In this document: positions 1 to 7,455 of the stretch, one piece after another
Position numbering within the stretch: position 1 is the first letter of the stretch
How the letters are laid out: each line of letters starts with the position of its first letter
Source of the DNA: Robertmurraya kyonggiensis
GTDB taxonomy: Bacteria; Bacillota; Bacilli; Bacillales; Cytobacillaceae
DNA length: 64,000 bases
Assembly: GCF_005116465.1 (NCBI RefSeq)
Contig: NZ_SWBM01000003.1
Location: forward strand, 62,001 to 126,000
Direction of reading: 5' to 3'
The notes under the pieces: generated by a model
Seen by the model: only the letters and a program-made list of their open reading frames with translations
What the model was told of the DNA's origin: nothing
The model's database searches: none
Made by a program: the position numbers and the translations under genes

Positions 1-107
1 TTGACCATAATAGCCAGCACTAATGCATTATCTGCTGCTAATAGTCCTTCTAGTGCTACTAATAATAACAATACCCAACCATACTCCATTAAAATTGATA
101 AATCCAA
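1..107 (-). CDS. TerC family membrane protein, N-terminal part only (cut by window edge)
   Basis: Reading leftward from a TTG codon at 105-107 gives M-D-L-S-I-L-M-E-Y-G-W, then a hydrophobic stretch ending in E-G-L-L-A-A-D-N-A-L-V-L-A. The EGLLAADNALVLA pattern is the hallmark of the first membrane segment of TerC/YkoY/YjbE proteins, whose acidic residues lie in the membrane and which are linked to manganese export. A GAGGAGG ribosome site lies about 8 bases upstream of the TTG. The rest of the gene is beyond base 1. The leader is a yybP-ykoY manganese riboswitch, which fits an Mn-exporting TerC protein that shields or loads exported metalloenzymes. The family call is seen directly; the metal role is known from the family. 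Confidence 0.85.
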   Translation of the reverse strand, partial: MDLSILMEYGWVLLLLVALEGLLAADNALVLAIMV

Positions 108-169
108 CGTTCTTTTCCTCCTCTTTTTTCAAATAGTTCTTTGTTCTTTCTCTAGCTAATCAGGTCCTC

Positions 170-207
170 TAAAAAGGAAAAAGCCCTAACCGATTTGGTA
201 AGGACTT
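170..207 (-). terminator. Second terminator-like hairpin in the terC leader
   Basis: Reading leftward, AAGTCCTTACC and GGTTAGGGCTT pair over most of 11 bases (one mismatch, one G-U) and are followed by TTTTTCCTTTTT. It lies between the riboswitch terminator and the TerC ribosome site and resembles a decayed copy of the first hairpin. Confidence 0.55.
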
Positions 208-210
208 CAA

Positions 211-247
211 AAATACAAAAAAGACCTTTACCAATGGTAAAGGTCTT
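211..247 (-). terminator. Riboswitch-controlled intrinsic terminator
   Basis: AAGACCTTTACC and GGTAAAGGTCTT form a perfect 12-bp stem with a 3-base loop (221-247), followed on the minus strand by six T's. Its 5' arm is shared with the aptamer P1 strand, so this is the expression platform. Confidence 0.88.
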
Positions 248-356
248 GCTAACAACGATAATATTTACAACTTGGTTGCAAATTGTTGCCAACAAAGCCG
301 AGAGACAAAGGTCTCTGAAATGACGACTTTGCTGTAAAAGCTACTCCCCTTTAGGA
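236..356 (-). ncRNA. yybP-ykoY manganese riboswitch aptamer
   Basis: On the minus strand the leader has the conserved element AAAGGGGAGTAGC (around 340-352), then GTCGTCA (about 325-331), a GAGAC...GTCTC hairpin, GGCTTTGTTGGC, and a closing AGCAAGACCTTT strand. This is the layout of the yybP-ykoY aptamer, which binds Mn2+ and turns on exporter genes. The closing strand overlaps the 5' arm of the terminator at 221-247, so Mn-stabilised P1 pairing would prevent termination. The aptamer lies between a good promoter (376-405) and the TerC start at 107. Boundaries are approximate. Confidence 0.88.
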
Positions 357-375
357 GAACTATTAACTTACTTTT

Positions 376-405
376 ATTATATTCAAAAACTTTGGGGTTC
401 GTCAA
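376..405 (-). promoter_or_regulatory. Sigma-A-type promoter of the riboswitch-terC transcript
   Basis: On the minus strand a TTGACG -35 box (400-405) and a perfect TATAAT -10 box (376-381) are separated by 18 bases. Transcription would start about 7 bases downstream, just before the aptamer. Confidence 0.75.
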
Positions 406-453
406 TTAATTTTAACTATAGAGTGCACACTATCACAAAGGAGGGATTTCTGA

Positions 454-597
454 ATGGACCCGAAATCACATCATCCAGTAAATATGAGCAAAAGCACACT
501 AAGAGAAAGATTAAATAATAAAAACATCTCTGATTTTAGCAGTGGAACTTTAAGACGTATAGCTTTTTCAAATCATAGCCGTTCTCGCCAAGATTAA
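454..597 (+). CDS. Small hypothetical protein, 47 residues, serine/arginine-rich
   Basis: A short gene with an excellent AAAGGAGGG ribosome site 8 bases before ATG and a strong terminator right after the stop, so it is probably expressed. The product begins M-D-P-K-S-H-H-P and ends H-S-R-S-R-Q-D. It is basic and hydrophilic, has no membrane segment or cysteine, and matches no family I recognise. The stretch KSTLRERLNNKNISDFSSG may form one amphipathic helix. It is divergent from the riboswitch gene, and a near-palindrome (ATAG, one base, GTGCAC, one base, CTAT at 418-433) lies between the two transcripts and could be an operator. No function is proposed. Confidence 0.7.
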   Translation: MDPKSHHPVNMSKSTLRERLNNKNISDFSSGTLRRIAFSNHSRSRQD

Positions 598-636
598 AAA
601 GCGTACCCAGCTCGGTACGCCTTTTAGTTTTTTTAT
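598..636 (+). terminator. Intrinsic terminator of the 47-residue gene
   Basis: GCGTACC and GGTACGC arms (601-620) form a 7-bp GC-rich stem with a 6-base loop, followed by CTTTTAGTTTTTTT. Confidence 0.85.
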
Positions 637-639
637 TTT

Positions 640-835
640 ATTGAAAAATAAGCGTAAAATTTCCGGCTAAATCAAAAAATTTACCCATTTCCCTATAAAT
701 AAACGGAATTTTTCCTGTTAAGCTATACATATTTCATGATTTTAAAGCTTTTTAGGTCATTTAGCGGAAAATCTCCGTCTATTTCACCTAATAACCATCA
801 TTTATTTAAAATAAACGGAATTTTTCCGTTTAAGT
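640..835. repeat. Dispersed palindrome cluster, copy 1 of 3
   Basis: Four short palindromic cores of the type GCGGAA-N-TTTCC lie with their CG dinucleotides at 653, 704, 765 and 816, a spacing of 51-61-51. The same order and spacing recur at 10470-10668 (same orientation, long identical stretches such as TTTTTAGGTCATTTAGCGGA) and at 39195-39395 (inverted). No reading frame runs through it. It lies between convergent genes. Confidence 0.8.
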
Positions 836-861
836 AGGAACATCCACTAACAGAGCCTATT

Positions 862-2004
862 TTATAATAACGAACCTTCAATTGCCTCTTCAAATACTTG
901 AATAATATCATCCGCATGCTCAATTCCAACAGAGATACGAACGACATTGTTTGTGATTCCTAAAGCCTCTTGTGCTTCCTTCGGTAAAGCACGATGAGAT
1001 GTTTTTAACGGATGAGATACCGTCGTTTCTACACCTGCTAGAGTTGGGGCAATTTTTACCCATGAAAGTGATTTGAAAAACTGATTCACATCAACTTGTT
1101 GACCTAGCTCAATGGTGACCATTGCTCCATATCCTTCTTCTGCTTCTTGAAATGGATAATAGGTCTTCGAGATATAATTATTTTCTCTTAAAGCATCTGC
1201 TAATTTTCTTGCGTTAGATGATTGACTCTTCATCCGTAGCGCCAATGTTTTTAGACCACGACATGTTAACCATGCTTCAAACGGACTAACATTCGCCCCT
1301 AAATTAACAACTTTAGCTCTTGCCTTCGTTAGTAAATCTTCTCTACCAACCAACACACCAGAAGTCACATCACTATGTCCACCAATATATTTTGTTGCAC
1401 TATGAACAACCATGTCCACTCCTAGTAAATATGGATTACTATGATATGGCGTTGCAAACGTATTATCGACAAGTGTCAGCAAATCATATTGTTTTGCTAA
1501 AGCAACGACAGATTCTAAATCCTCCACTCTCAAAAACGGATTCGTAATTGATTCTGTATAAAGTAACTTTGTATTTGACTGGATTTCTTTTTCCACTAAT
1601 GAAAGGTCGGAAAAGGAAACAAACGTTGTTTCAATACCTAAATCATGGAGCTCTGCTTTTAATAAATGAAAACTTCCACCATATAAGTCATCTGCAGCCA
1701 CGATGTGATCTCCACTTTTAACAGCAGCAAGAACTCCTGCTAAAATCGCTGATAATCCAGATGATGTGGCAATGCCCTCTGGTGCTCCTTCAATTGCAGC
1801 AACTGCTTTCCCTAGTTCATCAGGGTTGGGATTTCCTGTACGTGAATACAAGTAATTTCCTTCGCCTTGATAGTAGCCTTCTAATTCATCTAGATCGGCA
1901 AACGTAAATGCAGAAGTTTGATAAATTGGTGTCACCTTACTTTTGATCGGCTGTTCACTCTTTTTTACACTATGTAGTAACATCGTTTCAAACTTCTTCG
2001 TCAT
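862..2004 (-). CDS. Cys/Met-metabolism PLP enzyme (cystathionine gamma-synthase / gamma-lyase family)
   Basis: A 380-residue enzyme of the Cys/Met-metabolism PLP family. The PLP-binding lysine is Lys205 in SATKYIGGH. SRTGNPN (about 54-60) and the cofactor loop ATSSGLSA (about 79-86) are typical, as is the C-terminal VRISVGIEHADD. Such enzymes act in the cytosol on cystathionine, O-acyl-homoserine, homocysteine or methionine by gamma-elimination or replacement. The sequence does not let me separate synthase from lyase. Length is normal. It is a single gene with no S-box or T-box visible upstream and no methionine-pathway neighbour. The gene to its right ends in its own terminator, so it has its own promoter in 2005-2084. 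Confidence 0.88.
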   Translation of the reverse strand: MTKKFETMLLHSVKKSEQPIKSKVTPIYQTSAFTFADLDELEGYYQGEGNYLYSRTGNPNPDELGKAVAAIEGAPEGIATSSGLSAILAGVLAAVKSGDHIVAADDLYGGSFHLLKAELHDLGIETTFVSFSDLSLVEKEIQSNTKLLYTESITNPFLRVEDLESVVALAKQYDLLTLVDNTFATPYHSNPYLLGVDMVVHSATKYIGGHSDVTSGVLVGREDLLTKARAKVVNLGANVSPFEAWLTCRGLKTLALRMKSQSSNARKLADALRENNYISKTYYPFQEAEEGYGAMVTIELGQQVDVNQFFKSLSWVKIAPTLAGVETTVSHPLKTSHRALPKEAQEALGITNNVVRISVGIEHADDIIQVFEEAIEGSLL

Positions 2005-2084
2005 TCAAAGCACCCTCTTATGTAGAATTGATTTATTATATCAAAAACCATTTTTAAGAATTTTTCAAGAAAAAATTTTTTCAA

Positions 2085-2111
2085 TACAAAAAAGAAGGGG
2101 ATGGGTCCCCC
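2085..2111 (-). terminator. Terminator of the MFS efflux gene
   Basis: GGGGA and TCCCC arms around a 4-base loop (2097-2110), followed on the minus strand by TTCTTTTTTG. Confidence 0.8.
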
Positions 2112-2117
2112 TCCTCA

Positions 2118-3620
2118 TTAATTCTCTGCTAATTTTGTATTTACTTGTGCTTTCGGTTTTTCTTGAATAGGATCTTCTGCCGGAGTTGATCGTTTAATAA
2201 AGAAAGCAAGAACGAGTGCTACAGCAGCAATAATAGAAGCAACAAAGAATGCATCATTGATTCCTTCAAGCATTGCTTGCGCCTTAAGTTGTGCCATTGC
2301 AGCTTCTGTTGGTGGAGCGGTCAAAGATTTTGCCATTTCAGTAGCATGTGTTTCTGTACGATTTGACATGATGGTCACTAAAAGTGCTGTACCAATCGCA
2401 CCAGAAACTTGGTTTAATGTATTATTCATCGCAGTACCATGTGGATAAAGTCTTCGTGGTAACTGATTTAATCCATTTGTCGAAACAGGCATCATTACCA
2501 TGGACATACCAAACATACGAACCGCATGTAGTAGCATTAAATGTGTATAGCTTAAATCAAGGGTTAAATTACTAAATAAATATGTTGTAACAACCATAAT
2601 CACTAACCCAATTACCGCTAAAATACGTCCTCCGACTTTATCGAATAGTCTACCATTGATTGGTGACATTAATGCCATTGCGAGTGCCCCTGGTAACATT
2701 AACAATCCTGCATCGAGTGGAGAAATTCCTCTTAGCGTTTGAACATAAATCGGAACCAACAACATACCTGCAAACATTGCCATATTCACTACCATCGCAA
2801 TGGAAGACGACAAAGCAAACATTGGATACTTAAATACTTGGAAATTAAGCATTGGTCTTTCTAGTTTGGATTGACGAAGAATGAACCAAACTAGACAAAT
2901 GACTCCCACAGGAATTGTAATATATACATGCGGGCTGTCCCAACCTTTGCTACCAGCTGAGCTAAATCCATACAATATTCCACCAAATCCTATGCTTGAT
3001 AGGATAAGCGAAAAGAAATCAAGACTGATATTAACTTTTTCCTTCTTGTCTTTAAGTAAAAAGAATCCGATGAGGAATATTACGACTGCAATCGGTGTTA
3101 CAAAATGGAATAACATTCTCCAATCATAATGTTCAATAATCCAACCGGACAATGTTGGTCCAATTGCTGGAGCAGCCATTAAAATTAAGCCGAACACACC
3201 CATTGCTGCTCCCCTTTTTTCTACGGGGAAGCTTACAAGCATTACGTTCATTAAGAGTGGCATCATAATTGCTGAACCAGAGGCCTGTAACATACGTCCA
3301 GTTAATAGTACTGGAAAATCATGTGCCATGCCGGCAACAACTGTACCGATCGTAAATAATCCCATCGCCACTAAGAAAAGTCTGCGAACCGAATATTTTT
3401 CGATTAAAAAGGCTGTCGCTGGAATTAATATCCCGTTAACAAGCATAAATCCAGTCGTTAACCACTGGACTGTTGCTGCCTCGATTTCTAATTCCACCAT
3501 AATTGACGGTAAAGCGATATTTAATAATGTATTGTTTAAAAAAGCAATAAATGCTCCAATCATTAAGACAGCGATAATTCCATAAGGTGGACGATCCGTC
3601 TTTTTCAAAGATTGTTCCAT
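2118..3620 (-). CDS. DHA2-family multidrug MFS transporter, 14 membrane segments
   Basis: A 500-residue major-facilitator protein of the EmrB/QacA (DHA2) drug:proton antiporter group. Features are about 14 hydrophobic segments, LNIALPSIMVELE with TTGFMLVNGILIP in the first two helices, and the GRMLQASGSAIMMPL segment typical of drug antiporters. I place the start at ATG 3618-3620 (M-E-Q-S-L-K-K) because AGGGGG lies 8 bases upstream. The open frame extends 8 codons further, but an upstream ATG would touch the ribosome site. The gene is divergent from the TetR regulator at 3845, the classic layout of an efflux pump and its repressor. The substrate cannot be read from the sequence. Confidence 0.9.
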   Translation of the reverse strand: MEQSLKKTDRPPYGIIAVLMIGAFIAFLNNTLLNIALPSIMVELEIEAATVQWLTTGFMLVNGILIPATAFLIEKYSVRRLFLVAMGLFTIGTVVAGMAHDFPVLLTGRMLQASGSAIMMPLLMNVMLVSFPVEKRGAAMGVFGLILMAAPAIGPTLSGWIIEHYDWRMLFHFVTPIAVVIFLIGFFLLKDKKEKVNISLDFFSLILSSIGFGGILYGFSSAGSKGWDSPHVYITIPVGVICLVWFILRQSKLERPMLNFQVFKYPMFALSSSIAMVVNMAMFAGMLLVPIYVQTLRGISPLDAGLLMLPGALAMALMSPINGRLFDKVGGRILAVIGLVIMVVTTYLFSNLTLDLSYTHLMLLHAVRMFGMSMVMMPVSTNGLNQLPRRLYPHGTAMNNTLNQVSGAIGTALLVTIMSNRTETHATEMAKSLTAPPTEAAMAQLKAQAMLEGINDAFFVASIIAAVALVLAFFIKRSTPAEDPIQEKPKAQVNTKLAEN

Positions 3621-3635
3621 AGTCATACCCCCTGT

Positions 3636-3650
3636 TAGACGCACAGTCTA
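3636..3650. promoter_or_regulatory. Candidate TetR operator
   Basis: TAGAC and GTCTA form a perfect inverted repeat around GCACA, just upstream of the MFS ribosome site and 200 bp from the divergent TetR gene. A second short palindrome, CTAATTAG, lies near 3784-3793. These are candidate operator sites by position only. Confidence 0.4.
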
Positions 3651-3844
3651 TATTATTGTACTGTTATTTCACATAAGACATATCATATACCAGCAGTTCA
3701 TGAATTGCAATTAAAAGATTTCCTATTACTGTTTAATTTGAGTAGAACAAGAAAAACATGTAATATCATAGTTATACTAGCAGTCTAATTAGAGCGCTTT
3801 CTTTTTTTAAAACGAAGGAAATCCATGCAAATAGGTGATGAATT

Positions 3845-4723
3845 GTGAAGGACAGAAAACAAAAAGTAATTAAAATGGCCCATCAATTGTTTATAGAAAA
3901 AGGGTTTCAGGCCACATCGATTCAAGATATTTTAGATTATAGCGGGATTGCCAAAGGAACATTTTATAATTATTTTTCTTCTAAAAATGAATTATTAATC
4001 GCCTTAATTAAATCTCTTTATCAACAAATTGAAACTGAACGAGACGAATTGCTAATTGGAAAGGATCCTACCGATATCGAAGTGTTCATCAAACAACTCG
4101 AGCTCCAATTAGAATTTAACCGTACGAATAATTTATATACTCTCTTTGAAGAAGTGATGATTTTAAATGATGATGAACTGAAACAATTCATTCGAAAAAG
4201 TCACCTGAGGGTATTGAGATGGGCTTACGGAAGATTCTTATCTATTTTTGGAGAGGAGAAAAAACCCTATTTGTTGGATTGTGCCATTACTTTTTTTGGA
4301 ATTTTAAACCATAATTACAAATATAATTTTGTCGCTGAAAAATCTCCAAGTACGCTGTACAAGGTCGTTCGCTATAGCGTGAACCGCTTAGTGAAAATAG
4401 TTGATGAGGTTGCTGAGTCTGGTGAACAACTTCTTCGTCCTGAACTTTTAGATTCTTGGGCTCCAGAAGGAAGTAATCATAAAAAAGCCTTTCAGCAAGA
4501 ATTACATACTATCATTCTTGCGCTGAAAAAATTACTCGAACGTAATTCAGAGGCGAGAAAATATGCGGAGCTTCTTGATTTCATTTATGATGAGCTCGTT
4601 GATGAGAAAGAACCACGCCATTTCTTAGTGGAGAGTGCACTTACTTCATTGAAACAAGAAATAATACTTAGTAAAACCGATGAGTTTAAGCGACTTGAGG
4701 CGCTTGTTGTTAAAACAAATTAA
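3845..4723 (+). CDS. TetR/AcrR family transcriptional regulator
   Basis: A 292-residue regulator with GTG start (AGGTGATG ribosome site). The N-terminal TetR helix-turn-helix spans about residues 1-60: AHQLFIEKGFQATSIQDI, SGIAKGTFYNYF, SSKNELL. The helical C-terminal ligand-binding part is about 230 residues, longer than the usual ~140, and shows no motif I can tie to a ligand. Divergent orientation to the MFS pump predicts that it represses the pump and probably itself, being released by a pump substrate. The gene ends in a strong terminator, so it is a single-gene unit. Confidence 0.9.
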   Translation: MKDRKQKVIKMAHQLFIEKGFQATSIQDILDYSGIAKGTFYNYFSSKNELLIALIKSLYQQIETERDELLIGKDPTDIEVFIKQLELQLEFNRTNNLYTLFEEVMILNDDELKQFIRKSHLRVLRWAYGRFLSIFGEEKKPYLLDCAITFFGILNHNYKYNFVAEKSPSTLYKVVRYSVNRLVKIVDEVAESGEQLLRPELLDSWAPEGSNHKKAFQQELHTIILALKKLLERNSEARKYAELLDFIYDELVDEKEPRHFLVESALTSLKQEIILSKTDEFKRLEALVVKTN

Positions 4724-4732
4724 TTTTAGGAG

Positions 4733-4759
4733 GAGGCGAACATATTCGCCTCTTTTTTT
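4733..4759 (+). terminator. Terminator of the TetR gene
   Basis: GAGGCGAA and TTCGCCTC give a perfect 8-bp stem with a 4-base loop (4733-4752), then seven T's. Confidence 0.9.
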
Positions 4760-4762
4760 CCT

Positions 4763-5614
4763 CTAATGTAATTCTCCGTCCACATACTTTCCATAACGGG
4801 GGACCGCAATCGTATTAAATTCACGAACTAATAACTCTAGGTTATCCGTTAATAGGTCGCCTGACATCGGTAATCCATGCCCTGTGACTGCTACGGAAGG
4901 GTGTAAATCCCTTAATTTTGTTACAGATTCCTCGGCAGCTTGCCAATCTGTCGTTAAATACCGTGGCGGACCACTTATTTCCTGTTCTTGTGTCAGCACT
5001 TTGTATAAGTATTCTTGTTTGACCGTCACAAAAGCATCCCCCACAATTAAAGCCCTATCCGATTCCCTAAAAAATGAAACATGGCCTGGGGTATGCCCTG
5101 GCGTAAGTAACCACTTAAATCCAGGCATACTCGGAACTGTTCCATCAACTGGGAGCTTATGAATCTGATCGCCTAAATCAATCGGTTCATTTGGAAACAA
5201 AGGTGACATTTTCGCAACCATTCCACCTTCGACAGTCGGATCTGGTTCTGGGTAACTCTGTTTTCCTGTTAAAAAAGGAATTTCTAATTCATGGGCATAT
5301 ACTGGAACATCCCAATGCTCCAGTAGCTCAATGATTGCTCCTACATGATCAAAATGCCCATGCGTTAAAATAATCGCTTTTGGTCGACTTCCTTCCCCAA
5401 ATCGCTCTTCAATTACCGAAATGATTTCTTCAGCAGAACCAGGCATTCCTGCATCAACTAAAACAAAATCCTGCGTATCTCCGACTAGAACAATATTGAC
5501 AATTTGAATTGTATAGCTATAAATATCAGGTAATACTTGTATCCCTACCCCACTCCCAATTGAAGTTGCCGGTATGAATTTATAATCGTCACCGTAGTAC
5601 ATTCCTTTTTCCAT
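4763..5614 (-). CDS. MBL-fold metallo-hydrolase
   Basis: A 283-residue metallo-beta-lactamase-fold hydrolase. The metal motif THGHFDHVG gives His85, His87, Asp89 and His90. The later ligands are in TPGHTPGHVSFF (near 170) and LIVGDAF (near 190), and the last His in VTGHGLP. The two-metal site is therefore complete. The fold covers glyoxalase II, quorum-quenching lactonases and other esterases, and nothing here fixes the substrate. It is a cytosolic protein with no signal peptide. The start is supported by AAGGAGG upstream. It is probably a single-gene unit, being separated from opuA by a terminator. Confidence 0.85.
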   Translation of the reverse strand: MEKGMYYGDDYKFIPATSIGSGVGIQVLPDIYSYTIQIVNIVLVGDTQDFVLVDAGMPGSAEEIISVIEERFGEGSRPKAIILTHGHFDHVGAIIELLEHWDVPVYAHELEIPFLTGKQSYPEPDPTVEGGMVAKMSPLFPNEPIDLGDQIHKLPVDGTVPSMPGFKWLLTPGHTPGHVSFFRESDRALIVGDAFVTVKQEYLYKVLTQEQEISGPPRYLTTDWQAAEESVTKLRDLHPSVAVTGHGLPMSGDLLTDNLELLVREFNTIAVPRYGKYVDGELH

Positions 5615-5669
5615 GTGGGAGCCTCCTTAAATCGAACGTCATGGTTATTGTCCCACTGGTAAAAAAATC

Positions 5670-5708
5670 TATAACAAAAATGGTGCCTAGATCGAAATCT
5701 TGGCACCA
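5670..5708 (-). terminator. Terminator of the opuA operon
   Basis: TGGTGCCAAGAT and ATCTAGGCACCA arms (5681-5708) pair almost fully, followed on the minus strand by TTTTTG and a further T-rich run. Confidence 0.85.
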
Positions 5709-5716
5709 CTCCATAA

Positions 5717-6610
5717 TTATTTTAAATCTTCAATTGAATCTACGTCCATATAAGCTGGAACAACTAATCCGATTTTAGCTCCTTCTAAGTTAGGACCAAG
5801 ATCCTCAACCTTGTCACCATACTCTTCCATATAAGCTGCATGAGTTCCTGGCAACCAAGCAGCTACCATTCCATCTGCATCCCCTTCAGCGATGGCAGCA
5901 AACATCGGACCTGCATCCAGTTGAAGTAATTCTACTTCATAGCCAATGCTTTCTAACACTTTTGCAACTACATTCGTACTGGCAATTTCTGAATCCCACG
6001 CTACGTAAGCAAGTTTAATTTTTTCACCATCGACCTTTTCGGCACCTGAAGTCCACTCTGCCACTTTGTCACTGTTGTCTTCAACCCAAGCAGATGCAGC
6101 TTCAACTGGATCAGCACCATCTTGAATCTCAACCATCACTTGTGCCATATCATCTGGCGTCCAGAAAAATTGATCCAAAACTGTATAAGCATTTGGCTGT
6201 TCATCCTTTAAGCCTTGACGTACAAGTGTTTGAATAACTTCAGCTTCACCGTAGACCCCTTTTGGATCCTCTAAGTATTTCAAATCAAATTTAGCGAACT
6301 TCCAGTGTGGCGTCCATCCAGTTACGATGATTGGTTCTTCATCCTCATAAGCCTTTTGAAGTTCAGAAGCCATGGCAGCAGAAGATGACTCTACTACCTC
6401 CCAATCTGCTAAATTTTCATATTCTTTTAATGCCGTATCAGTTGCTTGCATGATACCTGCACCAGGTTCAATCCCAATAATTTTATAATCGACTTCCTCA
6501 CCGATAGAACCCGAAGCTTCTTCTCCATTACTCTTGCCACTTCCACTACAAGCAGCTAACACCATAGTAATTACTAGAACGATTGACCATAAAAGCTTTT
6601 TCTTTAACAA
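5717..6610 (-). CDS. opuAC: Glycine betaine ABC transporter, substrate-binding lipoprotein
   Basis: A 297-residue lipoprotein. The signal peptide ends in the lipobox L18-A19-A20-C21, so it is anchored outside the membrane by Cys21. It belongs to the OpuAC family, which binds glycine betaine and proline betaine through a prism of three tryptophans. The tryptophan-bearing segments GWTPHW, AYVAWDSE and AAWLPGTH are all present, as expected for a working site. Length matches the family. It is the last gene of opuAA-opuAB-opuAC and serves uptake of compatible solutes under osmotic stress. It is followed by the terminator at 5670-5708. Confidence 0.94.
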   Translation of the reverse strand: MLKKKLLWSIVLVITMVLAACSGSGKSNGEEASGSIGEEVDYKIIGIEPGAGIMQATDTALKEYENLADWEVVESSSAAMASELQKAYEDEEPIIVTGWTPHWKFAKFDLKYLEDPKGVYGEAEVIQTLVRQGLKDEQPNAYTVLDQFFWTPDDMAQVMVEIQDGADPVEAASAWVEDNSDKVAEWTSGAEKVDGEKIKLAYVAWDSEIASTNVVAKVLESIGYEVELLQLDAGPMFAAIAEGDADGMVAAWLPGTHAAYMEEYGDKVEDLGPNLEGAKIGLVVPAYMDVDSIEDLK

Positions 6611-6621
6611 AAAATCTCCCC

Positions 6622-7455
6622 CTACTTTCGTTTTTTCATTCCTATATTTTGAGAAAACCGGTCTAACACAATCGCTAAAATAACAATAGCCAAACCAGCT
6701 TCAAAACCAACACCTACTTTAATTTGTGTGACAGCACGATAGACATCGGCACCAAGTCCTGGTGCTCCGACAAGTGCAGCCATTACGACCATAGAAAGTG
6801 ATAACATAACACTTTGGTTAACCCCTGCCATAATCGTTGGTGTTGCCAATGGTAGCTGTACTTTTAATAATTTCTGATTCGTTGTTGAACCAAATGCGTT
6901 CGCCGCTTCAATTAAGTCCTCCGGAACTTGACGAATCCCTAAGTTCGTAAGACGAATCGTTGGCGGCATCGCAAAGATAACGGACGCAATAATCCCTGGT
7001 ACCATTCCAATTCCGAAAAATAAAATCGCCGGAATCAAATAGACAAAGGCAGGCATCGTCTGCATGAAGTCTAATATTGGAGTCATGATATTTTTGGCAG
7101 TATCATTTTGGGAAATCCATATCCCAATCGGAACACCTATAATGATGGAAATTACAACGGATGTTAACACGAGAGCTAATGTATCGATGGTTCCATCCCA
7201 ATATCCGAGGTTATAGATTAATAGAAGACCAATGGCTGTAAAAAGCGCATTTGTCCATTTACTTACCCATAGGGTAATAGCGGCGAATATAATGATGAGA
7301 AGTGCTGGAGGAATAGATGATAAAATCCAGACAATAAATTCTACAAATCCCCCAATTCCATCTGTAATAAGATCGAAAAAGGGCTCTAATTTATCTTGAA
7401 GGAGATCAACAAAGGTATCTACCCAATCTCCTAAGGGTATTTTCGGTATTGACAA
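6622..7455 (-). CDS. opuAB: Glycine betaine ABC transporter, permease
   Basis: A 277-residue permease of the ProW/OpuAB type. It has several hydrophobic segments and the cytoplasmic EAA-type loop EAANAFGSTTNQKLLKVQLPLATPTIMAGVNQ (written here only to locate it, about residues 185-215), which docks on the ATPase. The N-terminus carries WVDTFVDLLQDKLEPFFD, an amphipathic stretch usual in this group. It starts one base after opuAA and ends 11 bases before opuAC, so the three genes are one operon encoding one importer. Confidence 0.94.
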   Translation of the reverse strand: MSIPKIPLGDWVDTFVDLLQDKLEPFFDLITDGIGGFVEFIVWILSSIPPALLIIIFAAITLWVSKWTNALFTAIGLLLIYNLGYWDGTIDTLALVLTSVVISIIIGVPIGIWISQNDTAKNIMTPILDFMQTMPAFVYLIPAILFFGIGMVPGIIASVIFAMPPTIRLTNLGIRQVPEDLIEAANAFGSTTNQKLLKVQLPLATPTIMAGVNQSVMLSLSMVVMAALVGAPGLGADVYRAVTQIKVGVGFEAGLAIVILAIVLDRFSQNIGMKKRK

